Source: Clostridia bacterium | GTDB lineage: Bacteria; Bacillota; Clostridia; Oscillospirales; Acutalibacteraceae | Assembly (NCBI GenBank): GCA_017399065.1 | Contig: JAFQEL010000046.1 | Span: 1 to 64,000 of the forward strand | Reading direction: 5' to 3' | Length of the DNA: 64,000 bases | Part shown: piece after piece, positions 43,702 through 52,449 of the stretch | Numbering within the stretch: position 1 is the first letter of the stretch | Layout: each line of letters opens with the position of its first letter | The notes under the pieces: generated by a model | What the model saw: only the letters and a program-made list of their open reading frames with translations | Told to the model about the DNA's origin: nothing | The model's database searches: none | Position numbers and translations under genes: made by a program

Positions 43702-44592
43702 ATGGATAAAATAACTTTTGTCGCAAAGCTCCTTGACTTTTTACGCTTTTTACAAAAGAAAACTGTTCTTTTAGCTCCGCTGTGGCTGCTTGTGGTTGCG
43801 CTTTCCGGTGTTTTTGAGCTTGCAAGTGTAGCTGAGCGCCCCGAAGAGGTTTCCAAAACAATGCTTGTCAATGTTGACTCGTGGGATCGCTCGCAGGATA
43901 TGACAACAGACTCAGAGAGCTTTTATTTCAGCAGTAAATACGGTCTTATCAAAACTGAGTTTGACTGCAAAACGCTGATTCTGCGTGAGTCAAACGCAAT
44001 TCCGCAGGAGTTTGCAGAGGATTTCGGCTCGGCTCATATCGGCGGTATCAGCTATTATGAGGACAAGCTCTACTGTGCCGTTGAGGACAGTAAGGTCTGG
44101 CAGCATCCGCTTATCCTTGTCTACGATGCCGATACACTTGAGTTTACAGGTGAGTATTATCACCTTGACCCCGAGAAGCATACAAAGGGTCTGCCGTGGA
44201 TAGCTGTTGACCCTGACAGCGGTATAATTTACACCTCATCCAGAGATAATTCTACCGAAATTATGAGATATGACCCGAACACCAGGCAGTATCTCGACAG
44301 TATTCAGCTTGTAAATCCAGAAACGGATTTCAACATACACAAGATTCAGGGCGGCGAAGTCAGCGATGGCGTGCTCTGGCTTGCAACAAATAATGACACG
44401 CAGGCTGTCTACTCCGTAGAGCTTGCAAGCGGCAAGGCTGAGAAGCTGTTTGACCGCAACCTTGCTTCAGGTAGTGAGGGTGAGGGTATAACCGTGCTTG
44501 CAACTGAAGACGGTGCATATCTGCACTGTATGGATATGAGCCCGATCTTCCTATCCTGCTATGTAAGACACTTCGCATTACCGACAGATTAA
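43702..44592 (+). CDS. membrane-anchored beta-propeller-like protein
   Basis: 296 residues. One N-terminal membrane segment (TVLLAPLWLLVVALSGVFELAS) leads to an extracytoplasmic domain with repeated strand patterns (SAHIGGISYYEDKLYCAVED, GLPWIAVDPDSGIIYTSSRDN, GGEVSDGVLWLATNNDTQAVYSVEL), as in YncE/SMP-30-like propellers. Function unknown. It is 17 nt upstream of the SufC-like gene with its own promoter, so all may be cotranscribed, but a functional link to Fe-S assembly is not evident. Confidence 0.65.
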   Translation: MDKITFVAKLLDFLRFLQKKTVLLAPLWLLVVALSGVFELASVAERPEEVSKTMLVNVDSWDRSQDMTTDSESFYFSSKYGLIKTEFDCKTLILRESNAIPQEFAEDFGSAHIGGISYYEDKLYCAVEDSKVWQHPLILVYDADTLEFTGEYYHLDPEKHTKGLPWIAVDPDSGIIYTSSRDNSTEIMRYDPNTRQYLDSIQLVNPETDFNIHKIQGGEVSDGVLWLATNNDTQAVYSVELASGKAEKLFDRNLASGSEGEGITVLATEDGAYLHCMDMSPIFLSCYVRHFALPTD

Positions 44593-44609
44593 ATCAGAAA
44601 GGCAAAACA

Positions 44610-45338
44610 ATGCTCAAACTTAAAAATGTATCTTTTACCGTTGAAAACAGTGACGGCGGTCTTGAGATAATCAAGGACGTTTCGCTTACAGTCAACGACG
44701 GCGAATTTCTCGTTATCACAGGCCCTAACGGCGGCGGTAAGTCAACTCTTGCCCGCCTTATTATGGGCATCGAACAGCCTACGGGCGGTCAGATTCTGCT
44801 CGACGGCAAAGATATCACAAACCTTTCCGTTACCGAAAGAGCACGCTGCGGCGTAGGCTACGCATTTCAGCAGCCTCCCAGATTCAAGGGCCTTACCGTA
44901 CGCAGGCTGCTCAGCCTTGCACACGGCACTGAGCTTCCCGAGGATGAGTGCTGTGCCTACCTCACAAACGTAGGTCTGTGCTCAAAGGACTATCTCAACC
45001 GTGAGATTGATGCTTCACTCTCGGGCGGCGAGGTCAAGCGAATCGAAATCGCTTCACTTATGGCGCGTGAGCTCAAGCTCGCAATATTTGACGAGCCCGA
45101 GGCAGGTATTGACCTCTGGAGCTTCTCAATGCTTGTCGAAACCTTCAAGACAATGAGCAGAAGACGCCATAACAGCGTTATCATAATTTCGCATCAGGAG
45201 CGTATAATGCAGCTTGCTGACAATATTGCCGTTATCGCAAACGGCAAGCTCAAAACTCTCGGCACAAAGGACGATGTGTTCCCGAAGCTTATGGGTGAGC
45301 TCAGCGAAGGCTGCGGCTTCAGAGGAGGTAATGCATGA
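44610..45338 (+). CDS. sufC: SufC-like ATPase of a minimal Fe-S cluster assembly system
   Basis: 242 residues, an ABC-type ATPase: Walker A GPNGGGKST, signature LSGGEVKR, Walker B LAIFDEPEAGID, and a H-loop ISHQER. The signature LSGGEVKRIEIASLMARELKLAIFDEPEAGID is characteristic of SufC rather than of transport ATPases. It overlaps the SufB-like gene by four bases. Together they match the reduced SufBC (SMS-type) system, in which SufC drives the SufB scaffold. Confidence 0.88.
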   Translation: MLKLKNVSFTVENSDGGLEIIKDVSLTVNDGEFLVITGPNGGGKSTLARLIMGIEQPTGGQILLDGKDITNLSVTERARCGVGYAFQQPPRFKGLTVRRLLSLAHGTELPEDECCAYLTNVGLCSKDYLNREIDASLSGGEVKRIEIASLMARELKLAIFDEPEAGIDLWSFSMLVETFKTMSRRRHNSVIIISHQERIMQLADNIAVIANGKLKTLGTKDDVFPKLMGELSEGCGFRGGNA

Positions 45339-46261
45339 TGTTTGATTCAATTAAGAAAAATCTCCTCTTCTCAATAGCTGATATCGACAGCATACCGGAC
45401 GTCGGTGCATTTAATCTTCGTGTCAACGGTGAGGGCTTTGCACGCTCGTCAACCGAGACGGTAACGATTGAGCCGAAAAAGGATAAAAACGGTATCGATA
45501 TTACCGTAAAGCCCTTTGCAAAGGCAGACAGGGTGCATATTCCCGTAATCGTCACGGAGTCCGGTGTTAACGACACTGTGTATAACGACTTCTTTATCGG
45601 TGAAGGTGCCGAGGTGCACATAGTTGCAGGCTGCGGTATCCATAACGACGGTGACTGCGACAGCAGACACAACGGTATTCACCGCTTCCACATCGGCAAG
45701 AACGCAAAGGTTACCTATGTCGAGAAACATTACGGCGAGGGTGACGGTAACGGCACAAGAGTACTCGACCCCGTAACAGAGGTCTATATGGATGAGGGTG
45801 CCGAGTGCGAAATGGAAATGGTACAGATCAAGGGTGTTGATTCAACCGAGCGTAAGAGTATAGCTCACCTGAAAGCAAACGCAAAGCTTGTTGTGACAGA
45901 GAGACTTATGACTCACGGTAAGCAGTATGCAAGGAGCGATATGGAAATCGATCTTGACGGTGAGGATTCATCGGCACAGATTATCTCACGCTCTGTCGCT
46001 AAAGACACTTCGGAGCAGATATTCTATCCCAGAGCAGTCGGCAACTGCCGCTGCCGTGCACACGTCCAGTGCGATACAATTATTATGGACAGCGCAAGGG
46101 TGCGCTCGATTCCCGAAATTGCGGCTAACCACGAGGATGCCCAGATAGTCCACGAAGCGGCTATCGGTAAGATAAATAATGACCAGCTCACAAAGCTCTG
46201 CACACTCGGTATGACACCCGACGAAGCAGAAGAAGTTATTATCGAAGGCTTCCTTAACTGA
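45335..46261 (+). CDS. sufB: SufB/SufD-like Fe-S scaffold protein
   Basis: 308 residues, shorter than classical SufB (about 470) and close to the compact SmsB type. The beta-helix core is recognisable: FFIGEGAEVHIVAGCGIHNDGDCDSRHNGIHRFHIGKNAKVTYVEKHYGEGDGNG, and the C-terminal VRSIPEIAANHEDAQIVHEAAIGKINNDQLTKLCTLGMTPDEAEEVIIEGF is the conserved SufBD end. Cysteines in CGIHNDGDC and CRCRAHVQC could bind the cluster. Partner of the overlapping SufC. Confidence 0.88.
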   Translation: MMFDSIKKNLLFSIADIDSIPDVGAFNLRVNGEGFARSSTETVTIEPKKDKNGIDITVKPFAKADRVHIPVIVTESGVNDTVYNDFFIGEGAEVHIVAGCGIHNDGDCDSRHNGIHRFHIGKNAKVTYVEKHYGEGDGNGTRVLDPVTEVYMDEGAECEMEMVQIKGVDSTERKSIAHLKANAKLVVTERLMTHGKQYARSDMEIDLDGEDSSAQIISRSVAKDTSEQIFYPRAVGNCRCRAHVQCDTIIMDSARVRSIPEIAANHEDAQIVHEAAIGKINNDQLTKLCTLGMTPDEAEEVIIEGFLN

Positions 46262-46289
46262 CAAAGTAAAAAAATAAAGGAGAATAAAA

Positions 46290-47762
46290 ATGGCACAGGA
46301 ATACTTTTGCGCCCCTAACGGTAAGCTGAACCGCAAGAGAACCATTCTTACAGGCTTTGGTTTTATGGCAAGCTCTATCGCATGGGCAATTTATGACCCC
46401 TACATCACAAAAATCCTCAACAAGCTCCTCACAGAATCAGCGATGATTACAAGCTGGAGTGCAAAGCTCAACGAAGCTTTCCCCTTCCTTGCAAAATTTG
46501 CTGAATCCCAGGGACAGGACGTCAACCTTGCAGGCGGTGGTATCACACTTGTACCGCTTTTCATCGGTATTATTATGACGTTTGATAACATCTTCGGTGT
46601 TATTTTCCAGCCGACCTTCGGTAAGCTTTCCGACCGCACTCATTCAAAGATGGGCAAGCGCCGTCCGTTCATTATTTTCGGTGCTCCCGTTTCCGCTTTC
46701 CTTTTTGCGGTTATACCGTGGGTCGCGTTATCAAATTCACTTGCGCTCACAATGTTCTTCATCATCCTCTTCGTTTTCTCGATGTCTCTCTGGAGAGCAC
46801 CCGTTGTTGCACTTATGCCCGCGCTTACACCTCCCTCACTGCGCAGTGAAGGTAACGCTATCATCAACCTTATGGGCGGTGTCGGTAGTGCAATCGGTAT
46901 GTTTGCAGGTACAATCGTAGGTATTTTCTACAAGCTTGCAACAGGTATTGAAATTACAACAGAGAACGAAACCATTGCTTTTCCGTATGTTTTCCTTACC
47001 GGTGCGGTTGTTATGGTTATAGGTATGCTTGTAATTATGTTCTTTGTCAAAGAGCCTTCAAGCAAGCTTGAGGATATAGGCGAACGCAACAGAGCTGCTG
47101 ACGAAAAAGCTGCAAAGAAGGCTGAGAAAAAAGCAAGAAAAGCACAGAAGCTCTCAAAGGGTGAGCGTGTCAGCCTTATTGCTATGCTTGCAGGTCTTTT
47201 CTTCCTCTTCTGCGGTACAAACGCAATCACAACATTCTTTGCTCTGTTTGCTGCTGAAATTCTCGGCAAGACAACTGCAGAAGCTACAATTATGACAACT
47301 ATCTTTGCTGTATGTTCCGCTATTGCAGCTATTCCTGCAGGTTACATGGGCAAGAAGATCGGCAGAAAGAAGACTATTATAATCGGTCTTATCGCATTTA
47401 TGGCTGCCTTTGTTCTCTATCTTGCAACACAAAGCAATATTATTGTATGGGTTGTTCTTGTTATCGGCGGCTTTGCAAATATGCTTATTACAGTTAACAC
47501 GCTTCCGCTTGTTCTTGAAATCGGCGGTAACGACAGAGTCGGTACCTTCACGGGCTACTACTATACAGCTACATTCTCTGCTCAGATTGCATCTCCCATT
47601 GTTTACGGCGCTGTCCGTATGCTTTCCGGCACATATATGTCACTGTTTGTTTACAGCCCCATTATGTTCGTGCTCAGTATGCTCTGTATCCTTGTTGTCA
47701 AGCACGGCGAGGCTCTTCCCGACGAGGTTATCAAGGCTGCTGAGGCAGAGGGTAACGACTGA
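46290..47762 (+). CDS. MFS transporter (sugar/GPH-like)
   Basis: 490 residues with about 12 membrane helices. KLSDRTHSKMGKRRPFIIFGAP is the loop 2-3 motif seen in the GPH and SLC45-like sugar transporters, which often carry disaccharides with H+ or Na+. A large central cytoplasmic loop is Lys/Ala-rich (AADEKAAKKAEKKARKAQKLSKGER). Probably imports a sugar for the cell's glycosidases; substrate unknown. Starts 29 nt after sufB behind AAAGGAG. Confidence 0.85.
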   Translation: MAQEYFCAPNGKLNRKRTILTGFGFMASSIAWAIYDPYITKILNKLLTESAMITSWSAKLNEAFPFLAKFAESQGQDVNLAGGGITLVPLFIGIIMTFDNIFGVIFQPTFGKLSDRTHSKMGKRRPFIIFGAPVSAFLFAVIPWVALSNSLALTMFFIILFVFSMSLWRAPVVALMPALTPPSLRSEGNAIINLMGGVGSAIGMFAGTIVGIFYKLATGIEITTENETIAFPYVFLTGAVVMVIGMLVIMFFVKEPSSKLEDIGERNRAADEKAAKKAEKKARKAQKLSKGERVSLIAMLAGLFFLFCGTNAITTFFALFAAEILGKTTAEATIMTTIFAVCSAIAAIPAGYMGKKIGRKKTIIIGLIAFMAAFVLYLATQSNIIVWVVLVIGGFANMLITVNTLPLVLEIGGNDRVGTFTGYYYTATFSAQIASPIVYGAVRMLSGTYMSLFVYSPIMFVLSMLCILVVKHGEALPDEVIKAAEAEGND

Positions 47763-47784
47763 TAATATTTAACCTTTTCTTGAC

Positions 47785-47812
47785 CTGCGGAGGAGATTTC
47801 TCCTCCGCAGGT
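47785..47812 (+). terminator. hairpin after the MFS gene
   Basis: CCTGCGGAGGAG/CTCCTCCGCAGG, a 12-bp perfect stem with a four-base loop. The T run after it is weak, so termination strength is uncertain. Confidence 0.55.
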
Positions 47813-47838
47813 GATATGCTTTATAAAAAGTAATGTTT

Positions 47839-48134
47839 TAAATTGCAGTTTATCGAAAAGCCAATGAATTGATTTCAATCAATTCAAATCATTGAGCGGC
47901 TAGCGAAAAATCATGGCGTTTACGCCAAATCATTTTAATATCTCAACTAAGCCGCTATGCTATTGAATATTGAAATATACCGAGGAAATTTTAACCTCTG
48001 CCTTCGCGTTTGAGTTTTAATGATTTGCCTTGCGGCATGATTTGATTTCCTTGAAATCATGATTTGCAAAATTTATGTTTTGCATGATTTGCGTTTTAAA
48101 AAACGCATTTATTATCCCGACAAACCGTAATTTA
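47839..48134. repeat. hairpin-linker array with ATGATTT/AAATCAT linker and terminal inverted repeats
   Basis: Ends are inverted copies of a 17-base motif (TAAATTGCAGTTTATCG at 47839, reverse complement of TAAATTACGGTTTGTCG at 48118-48134; 14 of 17 match). In the right half ATGATTT occurs at 48020, 48037, 48059 and 48084, each followed by a different hairpin (GCC-TTGC-GGC, GATTT-CCTTG-AAATC, GCAAAA/TTTTGC, GCGTTT-TAAA-AAACGC). In the left half the linker is the reverse complement AAATCAT, flanking AATTGA/TCAATT and GGCG-TTTA-CGCC. The middle contains CGAGGAAATTTTAACCTCTG, another imperfect hairpin. No coding potential. Confidence 0.8.
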
Positions 48135-48171
48135 AAGCTTTACTTACATTCTTACTGAAAGGGTGACGGAA

Positions 48172-48648
48172 ATGGCACAGAAAATAACAAAAAAACAGAC
48201 TCTTGTACAAACTCTCAAATTTGCAGCGTTTTCAATGGGTGCAGGTGTAATACAGACTGTTACGTTTACGCTTTTAAATGAAGTTTTTCATTTAAACTAT
48301 TGGGCAGCTTACCTGCCTGCACTTGTGCTTTCTGTGCTGTTTAACTTCACGGTCAACCGCAAGTTTACCTTCAAGTCAGCAGCAAACGTGCCGATTGCAA
48401 TGCTCAAGGTTGCAGGCTTCTACTGCGTATTTACTCCGCTCTCAACCTGGGGCGGCGAATGGCTTGACACGTGGCTTAAGGCAAGCTTTCCCGCAATTGC
48501 TTCGTGGAACGAATACATAGTGCTGGCTCTTACAATGATACTCAACCTTGTTACGGAGTATCTCTTCTGCAGATTCTTTGTTTACCGCAACAATATGTAC
48601 ACGAACAAAGAGGGCATTAAAGAGCAGGAGCAGAACGCAAAAAAATAA
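48172..48648 (+). CDS. GtrA-like membrane protein
   Basis: 158 residues with four membrane segments in the GtrA pattern: TLKFAAFSMGAGVIQTVTFTLLNE, the conserved FNFTVNRKFTFKS between helices 2 and 3, AMLKVAGFYCVFTPLSTWGGEWL, and IVLALTMILNLVTEYLFCRFFVYR. GtrA proteins are thought to flip or deliver lipid-linked sugars for cell-surface glycans. I prefer the ATG at 48172 behind AAAGGGTG. A GTG nine bases upstream is also possible. Confidence 0.85.
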   Translation: MAQKITKKQTLVQTLKFAAFSMGAGVIQTVTFTLLNEVFHLNYWAAYLPALVLSVLFNFTVNRKFTFKSAANVPIAMLKVAGFYCVFTPLSTWGGEWLDTWLKASFPAIASWNEYIVLALTMILNLVTEYLFCRFFVYRNNMYTNKEGIKEQEQNAKK

Positions 48649-48670
48649 ATTATCTCAAGGAAGAAACCTT

Positions 48671-49639
48671 ATGAAAAAAATTATCGGTATAATACTTTGT
48701 GCAGTGCTGTGCTTGGGTATGCTTTGCTCGTGCTCCGCAAAGAAGCAGACGGTGCTTTCGGTAGGTCAGGCTGAAATCGACAGCGAGATTTTCGCATACT
48801 TTTTCAGTGAGGTCTACAGTCAGGCGGAGAGCAGCGGAGGCGACCTGCTTGCTACGGATGAAATGACGGCTCAGGCTGTGAACAAGTGCCTCGAATACGT
48901 TGCGTCAACAACGCTTTTCGATACACTTCAGCTTGCTCTTTCGGCAGACAGTAAAAAGAATATTGCAGGCTCTGTTGAAGAGGAATGGATGCTGTACGGC
49001 AGCTATTACACCGATGCAGGTATCAGCAAGCAAACGGTTTCAAAGATTACCCGGGCAAAGGAATGCCGCACTCAGCTTCTGCTTTACTATTTCGGTGAGG
49101 GAAGCGAATACGAGGTAAAAGAGGACGAGATCGAATATTATTTCGACCGCACCTACGTTGCTTTCAAGGCGATAAACGGTTACTTCACAACTACGGATGA
49201 GAACGGCGAGTCCGTACCTCTGCCTGATGCGGAAATAATTGCACTCAAGGATACTTTTGAACAGAAGCGTTCACAGCTTGAATCGGGCATGAGCTTTGCT
49301 GAGGTAAATGAAGGCAATGACGTAGAGTCTACGTTTATTGCAGTTTCAAATTCGGCTTACCCCGAAGGTTTCCTTGCACAGATTGCCGAGATGGAATATG
49401 ACAAACCGACCGTTATTGAAACGGATGAGTATATTTTCCTGGTTGCGCGTATGGACGCTAAGGAAGGTTCAAACAACTACTACAAAACTTACAGAACAAA
49501 GTATATTGAAGACCTTCGCGGTGAGATGCTGACGGATATGCTTGTGGCAACAGGTGAGGAATACGGCGTAACGCAGGAAGATGCCCGCATAAAATCGGTC
49601 GCAAAAGATGTTGTATCTGCCCGTAATGACAGAAAGTAA
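48671..49639 (+). CDS. lipoprotein resembling SurA/PrsA-type foldases
   Basis: 322 residues from ATG 48671 (AAGGAAG site). Signal peptide with lipobox LGMLCSCSA. The rest is a helical N-terminal part (VLSVGQAEIDSEIFAYFFSEVYSQAE) and an acidic C-terminal part containing EIEYYFDRTYVAFKAINGYFTT and FLAQIAEMEYDKPTVIETDEYIFLVARMDA, similar to PpiC-type parvulin neighbourhoods. It may assist folding of exported proteins. The peptidyl-prolyl isomerase domain itself is weak, so the assignment is tentative. Confidence 0.6.
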   Translation: MKKIIGIILCAVLCLGMLCSCSAKKQTVLSVGQAEIDSEIFAYFFSEVYSQAESSGGDLLATDEMTAQAVNKCLEYVASTTLFDTLQLALSADSKKNIAGSVEEEWMLYGSYYTDAGISKQTVSKITRAKECRTQLLLYYFGEGSEYEVKEDEIEYYFDRTYVAFKAINGYFTTTDENGESVPLPDAEIIALKDTFEQKRSQLESGMSFAEVNEGNDVESTFIAVSNSAYPEGFLAQIAEMEYDKPTVIETDEYIFLVARMDAKEGSNNYYKTYRTKYIEDLRGEMLTDMLVATGEEYGVTQEDARIKSVAKDVVSARNDRK

Positions 49640-49651
49640 GAAGGGACAAAA

Positions 49652-51007
49652 GTGAAGCTTTTCGTAAAGGATAAGTGGTTTTACAAGAGCTTTTTTACAA
49701 TGGCTCTTACAATCTCTCTTCAGAACGTAATAGTTTATGCGGTAAATCTTGCCGATAATGTTATGATAGGCGGTTACAGCGAGCTTTCTCTGAGTGCGGT
49801 TGCCGTAGTAAATCAGATTCAGTTTATGCTGCAGATGATAGCACTCGGTACATCAAACGGTCTGACTGTGCTCACGTCTCAGTATTGGGGCGTCAAAAAG
49901 ATGCAGCCCATACGCAGAGTTTTTGCCGTTGCGCTGACAATAGCGGTGACCCTTGCTCTTGTCATATTTGCCGCTGTGTTTTTTGCACCGACTCAGGTTC
50001 TGTCATTGCTGACCGACCAGACGGCTGTTGTTGCAGAGGCTGTGCCGTATGCGAAAATAGTCTGCTTCTCTTACATACCTTTTGTTGTTTCGCAGCTTAT
50101 GCTTGCGCTTATGAGAAGTATCGAAAAAGTTCGTATCGGCTTTGTCGTTTCGTTGGTTGCACTGGTTACAAACGTCGCGCTCAACTACGGGCTTATTTAC
50201 GGCAAGCTCGGTATGCCCGAAATGGGCATAAGAGGTGCCGCGACCGCAACGCTGATATCAAGGCTTGTTGAGCTTATTGTTGTTGCGGTGTACGTTTTTG
50301 TGACGGAAAAGAACGTACAGCTTAAAGTTTCCGATCTTTTCAAGGTTGAAAGAAGCTATTTTAAAGACTATATAAAAGTCGGTTTTCCGCTTGTTCTTTC
50401 TGCAGGCAGCTGGGGCATAGCAATGACCGTGCAGGGTGCAATACTCGGTCACCTCGGTTCCGAAACCGTGCTCAGTGCCAACAGCATTGCGAGCACGATC
50501 TTCCAGGTAATGAGCGTTGTTGCATATGCAGGCAGCAGTGCCTCGGGTGTTATAATAGGTAAGACCGTTGGCGAAAACCGTATTGATGACGTAAAGAAAT
50601 ATACCAAAACTCTGCAGGTACTGTTTGTTATAATCAGCGTTGTTTCAAGTGCTCTGCTTTTTGCCTGCAAGGGTCTGTTTATATCGTTCTTCAAGGTTGA
50701 ACCTGCTACGGCTGAGATGGCGAATACGTTTATAAATATACTGTGCGTTACGCTTATAGGTACGGGCTATGAAGCACCCGTGCTCGGCGGTATAGTTTCC
50801 GCAGGCGGAGAAACGGACTTCGTGTTTAAAAACGACCTTATATTTATGTGGGGTATTGTTTTGCCGGCTTCGCTTCTGTCTGCCTTTGTTTTTCATTTTC
50901 CGCCGGCTGTTACTTTTGCCTGCCTCAAGGCAGACCAGGTGCTAAAGTGTGCCGTTGCGGCGGTAAAGGTCAACCGATATAAGTGGATAAAAAACGTAAC
51001 GAGGTAA
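49652..51007 (+). CDS. MATE family efflux transporter
   Basis: 451 residues, 12 membrane helices. NLADNVMIGGYSELSLSAVAVVNQIQFMLQMIALG and GIRGAATATLISRLVELIVV are typical MATE segments, with the two-fold repeat visible in the second half (LSANSIASTIFQVMSVVAYAG). MATE proteins export drugs or metabolites using Na+ or H+. Starts at GTG behind AGAAGGG, 12 nt after the lipoprotein gene. A second MATE gene lies at 53638. Confidence 0.9.
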   Translation: MKLFVKDKWFYKSFFTMALTISLQNVIVYAVNLADNVMIGGYSELSLSAVAVVNQIQFMLQMIALGTSNGLTVLTSQYWGVKKMQPIRRVFAVALTIAVTLALVIFAAVFFAPTQVLSLLTDQTAVVAEAVPYAKIVCFSYIPFVVSQLMLALMRSIEKVRIGFVVSLVALVTNVALNYGLIYGKLGMPEMGIRGAATATLISRLVELIVVAVYVFVTEKNVQLKVSDLFKVERSYFKDYIKVGFPLVLSAGSWGIAMTVQGAILGHLGSETVLSANSIASTIFQVMSVVAYAGSSASGVIIGKTVGENRIDDVKKYTKTLQVLFVIISVVSSALLFACKGLFISFFKVEPATAEMANTFINILCVTLIGTGYEAPVLGGIVSAGGETDFVFKNDLIFMWGIVLPASLLSAFVFHFPPAVTFACLKADQVLKCAVAAVKVNRYKWIKNVTR

Positions 51008-51046
51008 AAGGAGTCTGCTTTTATCCGATTTTTCGAAAAAATTTAG

Positions 51047-51075
51047 TTGACACCGGATTTTTGCTGTGATATAAT
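51047..51075 (+). promoter_or_regulatory. strong promoter of the sortase-substrate gene
   Basis: Perfect TTGACA (51047-51052), 17-base spacer, perfect TATAAT (51070-51075), 71 bases before the ATG. It is the best promoter in the window. Confidence 0.75.
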
Positions 51076-51146
51076 CACATTGTATTATAAGTAATAGTAT
51101 CCGTATAGGTGCTTTTATATTCAGACGAAAGGTTTGGTGTATTACA

Positions 51147-51548
51147 ATGAAAAAAGTAATCTCCGCAATTATTGCTTGCGTATTTGTTCTTGCAATGTCT
51201 ACTGTTGCTTTCGCAGCAGACAGCCCCATTGCTCCCACCATCGCTGAGACAACGACTGTTGCTCCTCCCACAAGCGAGACAACAACGGTCGATTCCGAGC
51301 CCACCGATAAGCCCTCTGAGAGGCCTACAGAGAAGCCCACAGAGGAAACTACAACTCAGAAGCCCGATGTTGACGAGACAACAACAGTTGCAGATGAAAC
51401 AACAACACAGAAGCCTGTTGAATCCGACACTAACCCCTCTTCTCCCGACACAGGCGCATATGTAGGCAAGACCGTATCTGCAGCAGCTTTCGTTGCTCTT
51501 GCACTCGGCGGCGCAGTTGTCTACACAAGCAAGAAGAAAGCAGAATAA
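51147..51548 (+). CDS. sortase-anchored Thr/Pro-rich surface protein
   Basis: 133 residues. A signal peptide (KVISAIIACVFVLAMSTVAFAA) is followed by a low-complexity stalk of TTT, EKPTEET and TTQKP units, then a cell-wall sorting signal: SPDTG, a hydrophobic stretch (VSAAAFVALALGGAVVY) and a basic tail TSKKKAE. SPDTG fits the (S/P)PxTG-type motif used by sortase B in some Clostridia, and a sortase B gene lies 125 nt downstream. It is probably an abundant short wall-linked spacer protein, given its strong promoter and own terminator. Confidence 0.8.
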   Translation: MKKVISAIIACVFVLAMSTVAFAADSPIAPTIAETTTVAPPTSETTTVDSEPTDKPSERPTEKPTEETTTQKPDVDETTTVADETTTQKPVESDTNPSSPDTGAYVGKTVSAAAFVALALGGAVVYTSKKKAE

Positions 51549-51570
51549 TTTGCTCTGAAAATCAGACTGT

Positions 51571-51607
51571 AAAAGCCCTGTGTTCGTCAAAGAACTTAGG
51601 GCTTTTG
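51571..51607 (+). terminator. terminator after the surface protein gene
   Basis: AAAAGCCCT / AGGGCTTTT hairpin with an inner GTTC/GAAC pairing, followed by a short T run; upstream of the sortase gene. Confidence 0.75.
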
Positions 51608-51672
51608 TATATTAGAGAAAGGGGGCGACGAGGCTGAATACAGAAAACAAAGGTTACTCCAACGCTGAAGAA

Positions 51673-52449
51673 ATGACCGAGAAAAAGAAAAAAAGCAAGC
51701 TTTCCGTATTGCTGATGCTGCTTGCTTTGATTATTGTTATCGGTTGTGCAATATACGTCGGTTCGATGTTCCTGCAGGAGCAGTCGGCAAAGGCGAGCTA
51801 CGGCGAGGTTGCCGAAATAGCTTCAGGCTCATCCGGTCAGCAGAATGACGGTGCGTCGCAGTCGAGCCCCGTGGATCTTAAATCACTCAGAGAAATAAAC
51901 AGCGACGTTTATGCCTGGATACGTATACCGGGTACGCACGTTGACTATCCCATTGCACAGAGCACGGTGAATGACAACTACTATCTTCACCGCTCTATAT
52001 ATAAAAAGTATCTTTTTGCAGGTATGATATATACCCAATCATGCAACAGCCTCGATTTTTCCGACCCTGTTACGGTTGTTTACGGTCATAATATGCGAAG
52101 CACGACCATGTTTACAACGCTTCACTATTTTGAAGACCCTGACTTTTTTGCAAAGCACGATACGTTTTATATTTACACGACTGACCGTATGCTGACCTAT
52201 AAGATCGTTTCGGCTTACAAGTACGACAGCCGCCATATTATGAATTCGTTCAACTTTGCAAATCCCGAGGAGCTTCGCTCCTTCCAGCAGCACACGCTCG
52301 ATCCGCTGACCACAATGAGAAACGTTCGCAGCGGTATCACGCTTGACGCTGACAGTAAGCTTGTGGTGCTCAGCACCTGTATGTCAAACGATAAGAACTC
52401 AAGATATTTAGTAAACGGAGTGTTGATAAGCGATGTCCCGATCTCATAA
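51673..52449 (+). CDS. srtB: class B sortase
   Basis: At least 258 residues. An N-terminal membrane anchor (LSVLLMLLALIIVIGCAIYVGSMF) is followed by the sortase barrel: catalytic His in VVYGHNMRSTTMF, Cys in LVVLSTCMSNDKNSRYLVNG with the Arg 8 residues later, and the class B helix-rich insert. It should join the SPDTG protein to peptidoglycan or to other proteins. ATG 51673 has no ribosome site; a CTG at 51634, in frame and eight bases after AAAGGGGG, would add 13 residues and may be the true start. The stop overlaps the next gene by 17 bases. Confidence 0.88.
   Translation: MTEKKKKSKLSVLLMLLALIIVIGCAIYVGSMFLQEQSAKASYGEVAEIASGSSGQQNDGASQSSPVDLKSLREINSDVYAWIRIPGTHVDYPIAQSTVNDNYYLHRSIYKKYLFAGMIYTQSCNSLDFSDPVTVVYGHNMRSTTMFTTLHYFEDPDFFAKHDTFYIYTTDRMLTYKIVSAYKYDSRHIMNSFNFANPEELRSFQQHTLDPLTTMRNVRSGITLDADSKLVVLSTCMSNDKNSRYLVNGVLISDVPIS

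Noticed and set aside
47839..48134. CRISPR array or riboswitch
   Set aside because: Repeats are 7 nt and unevenly spaced; the following gene has no metabolic link that would suggest a riboswitch, and no known aptamer core is seen.
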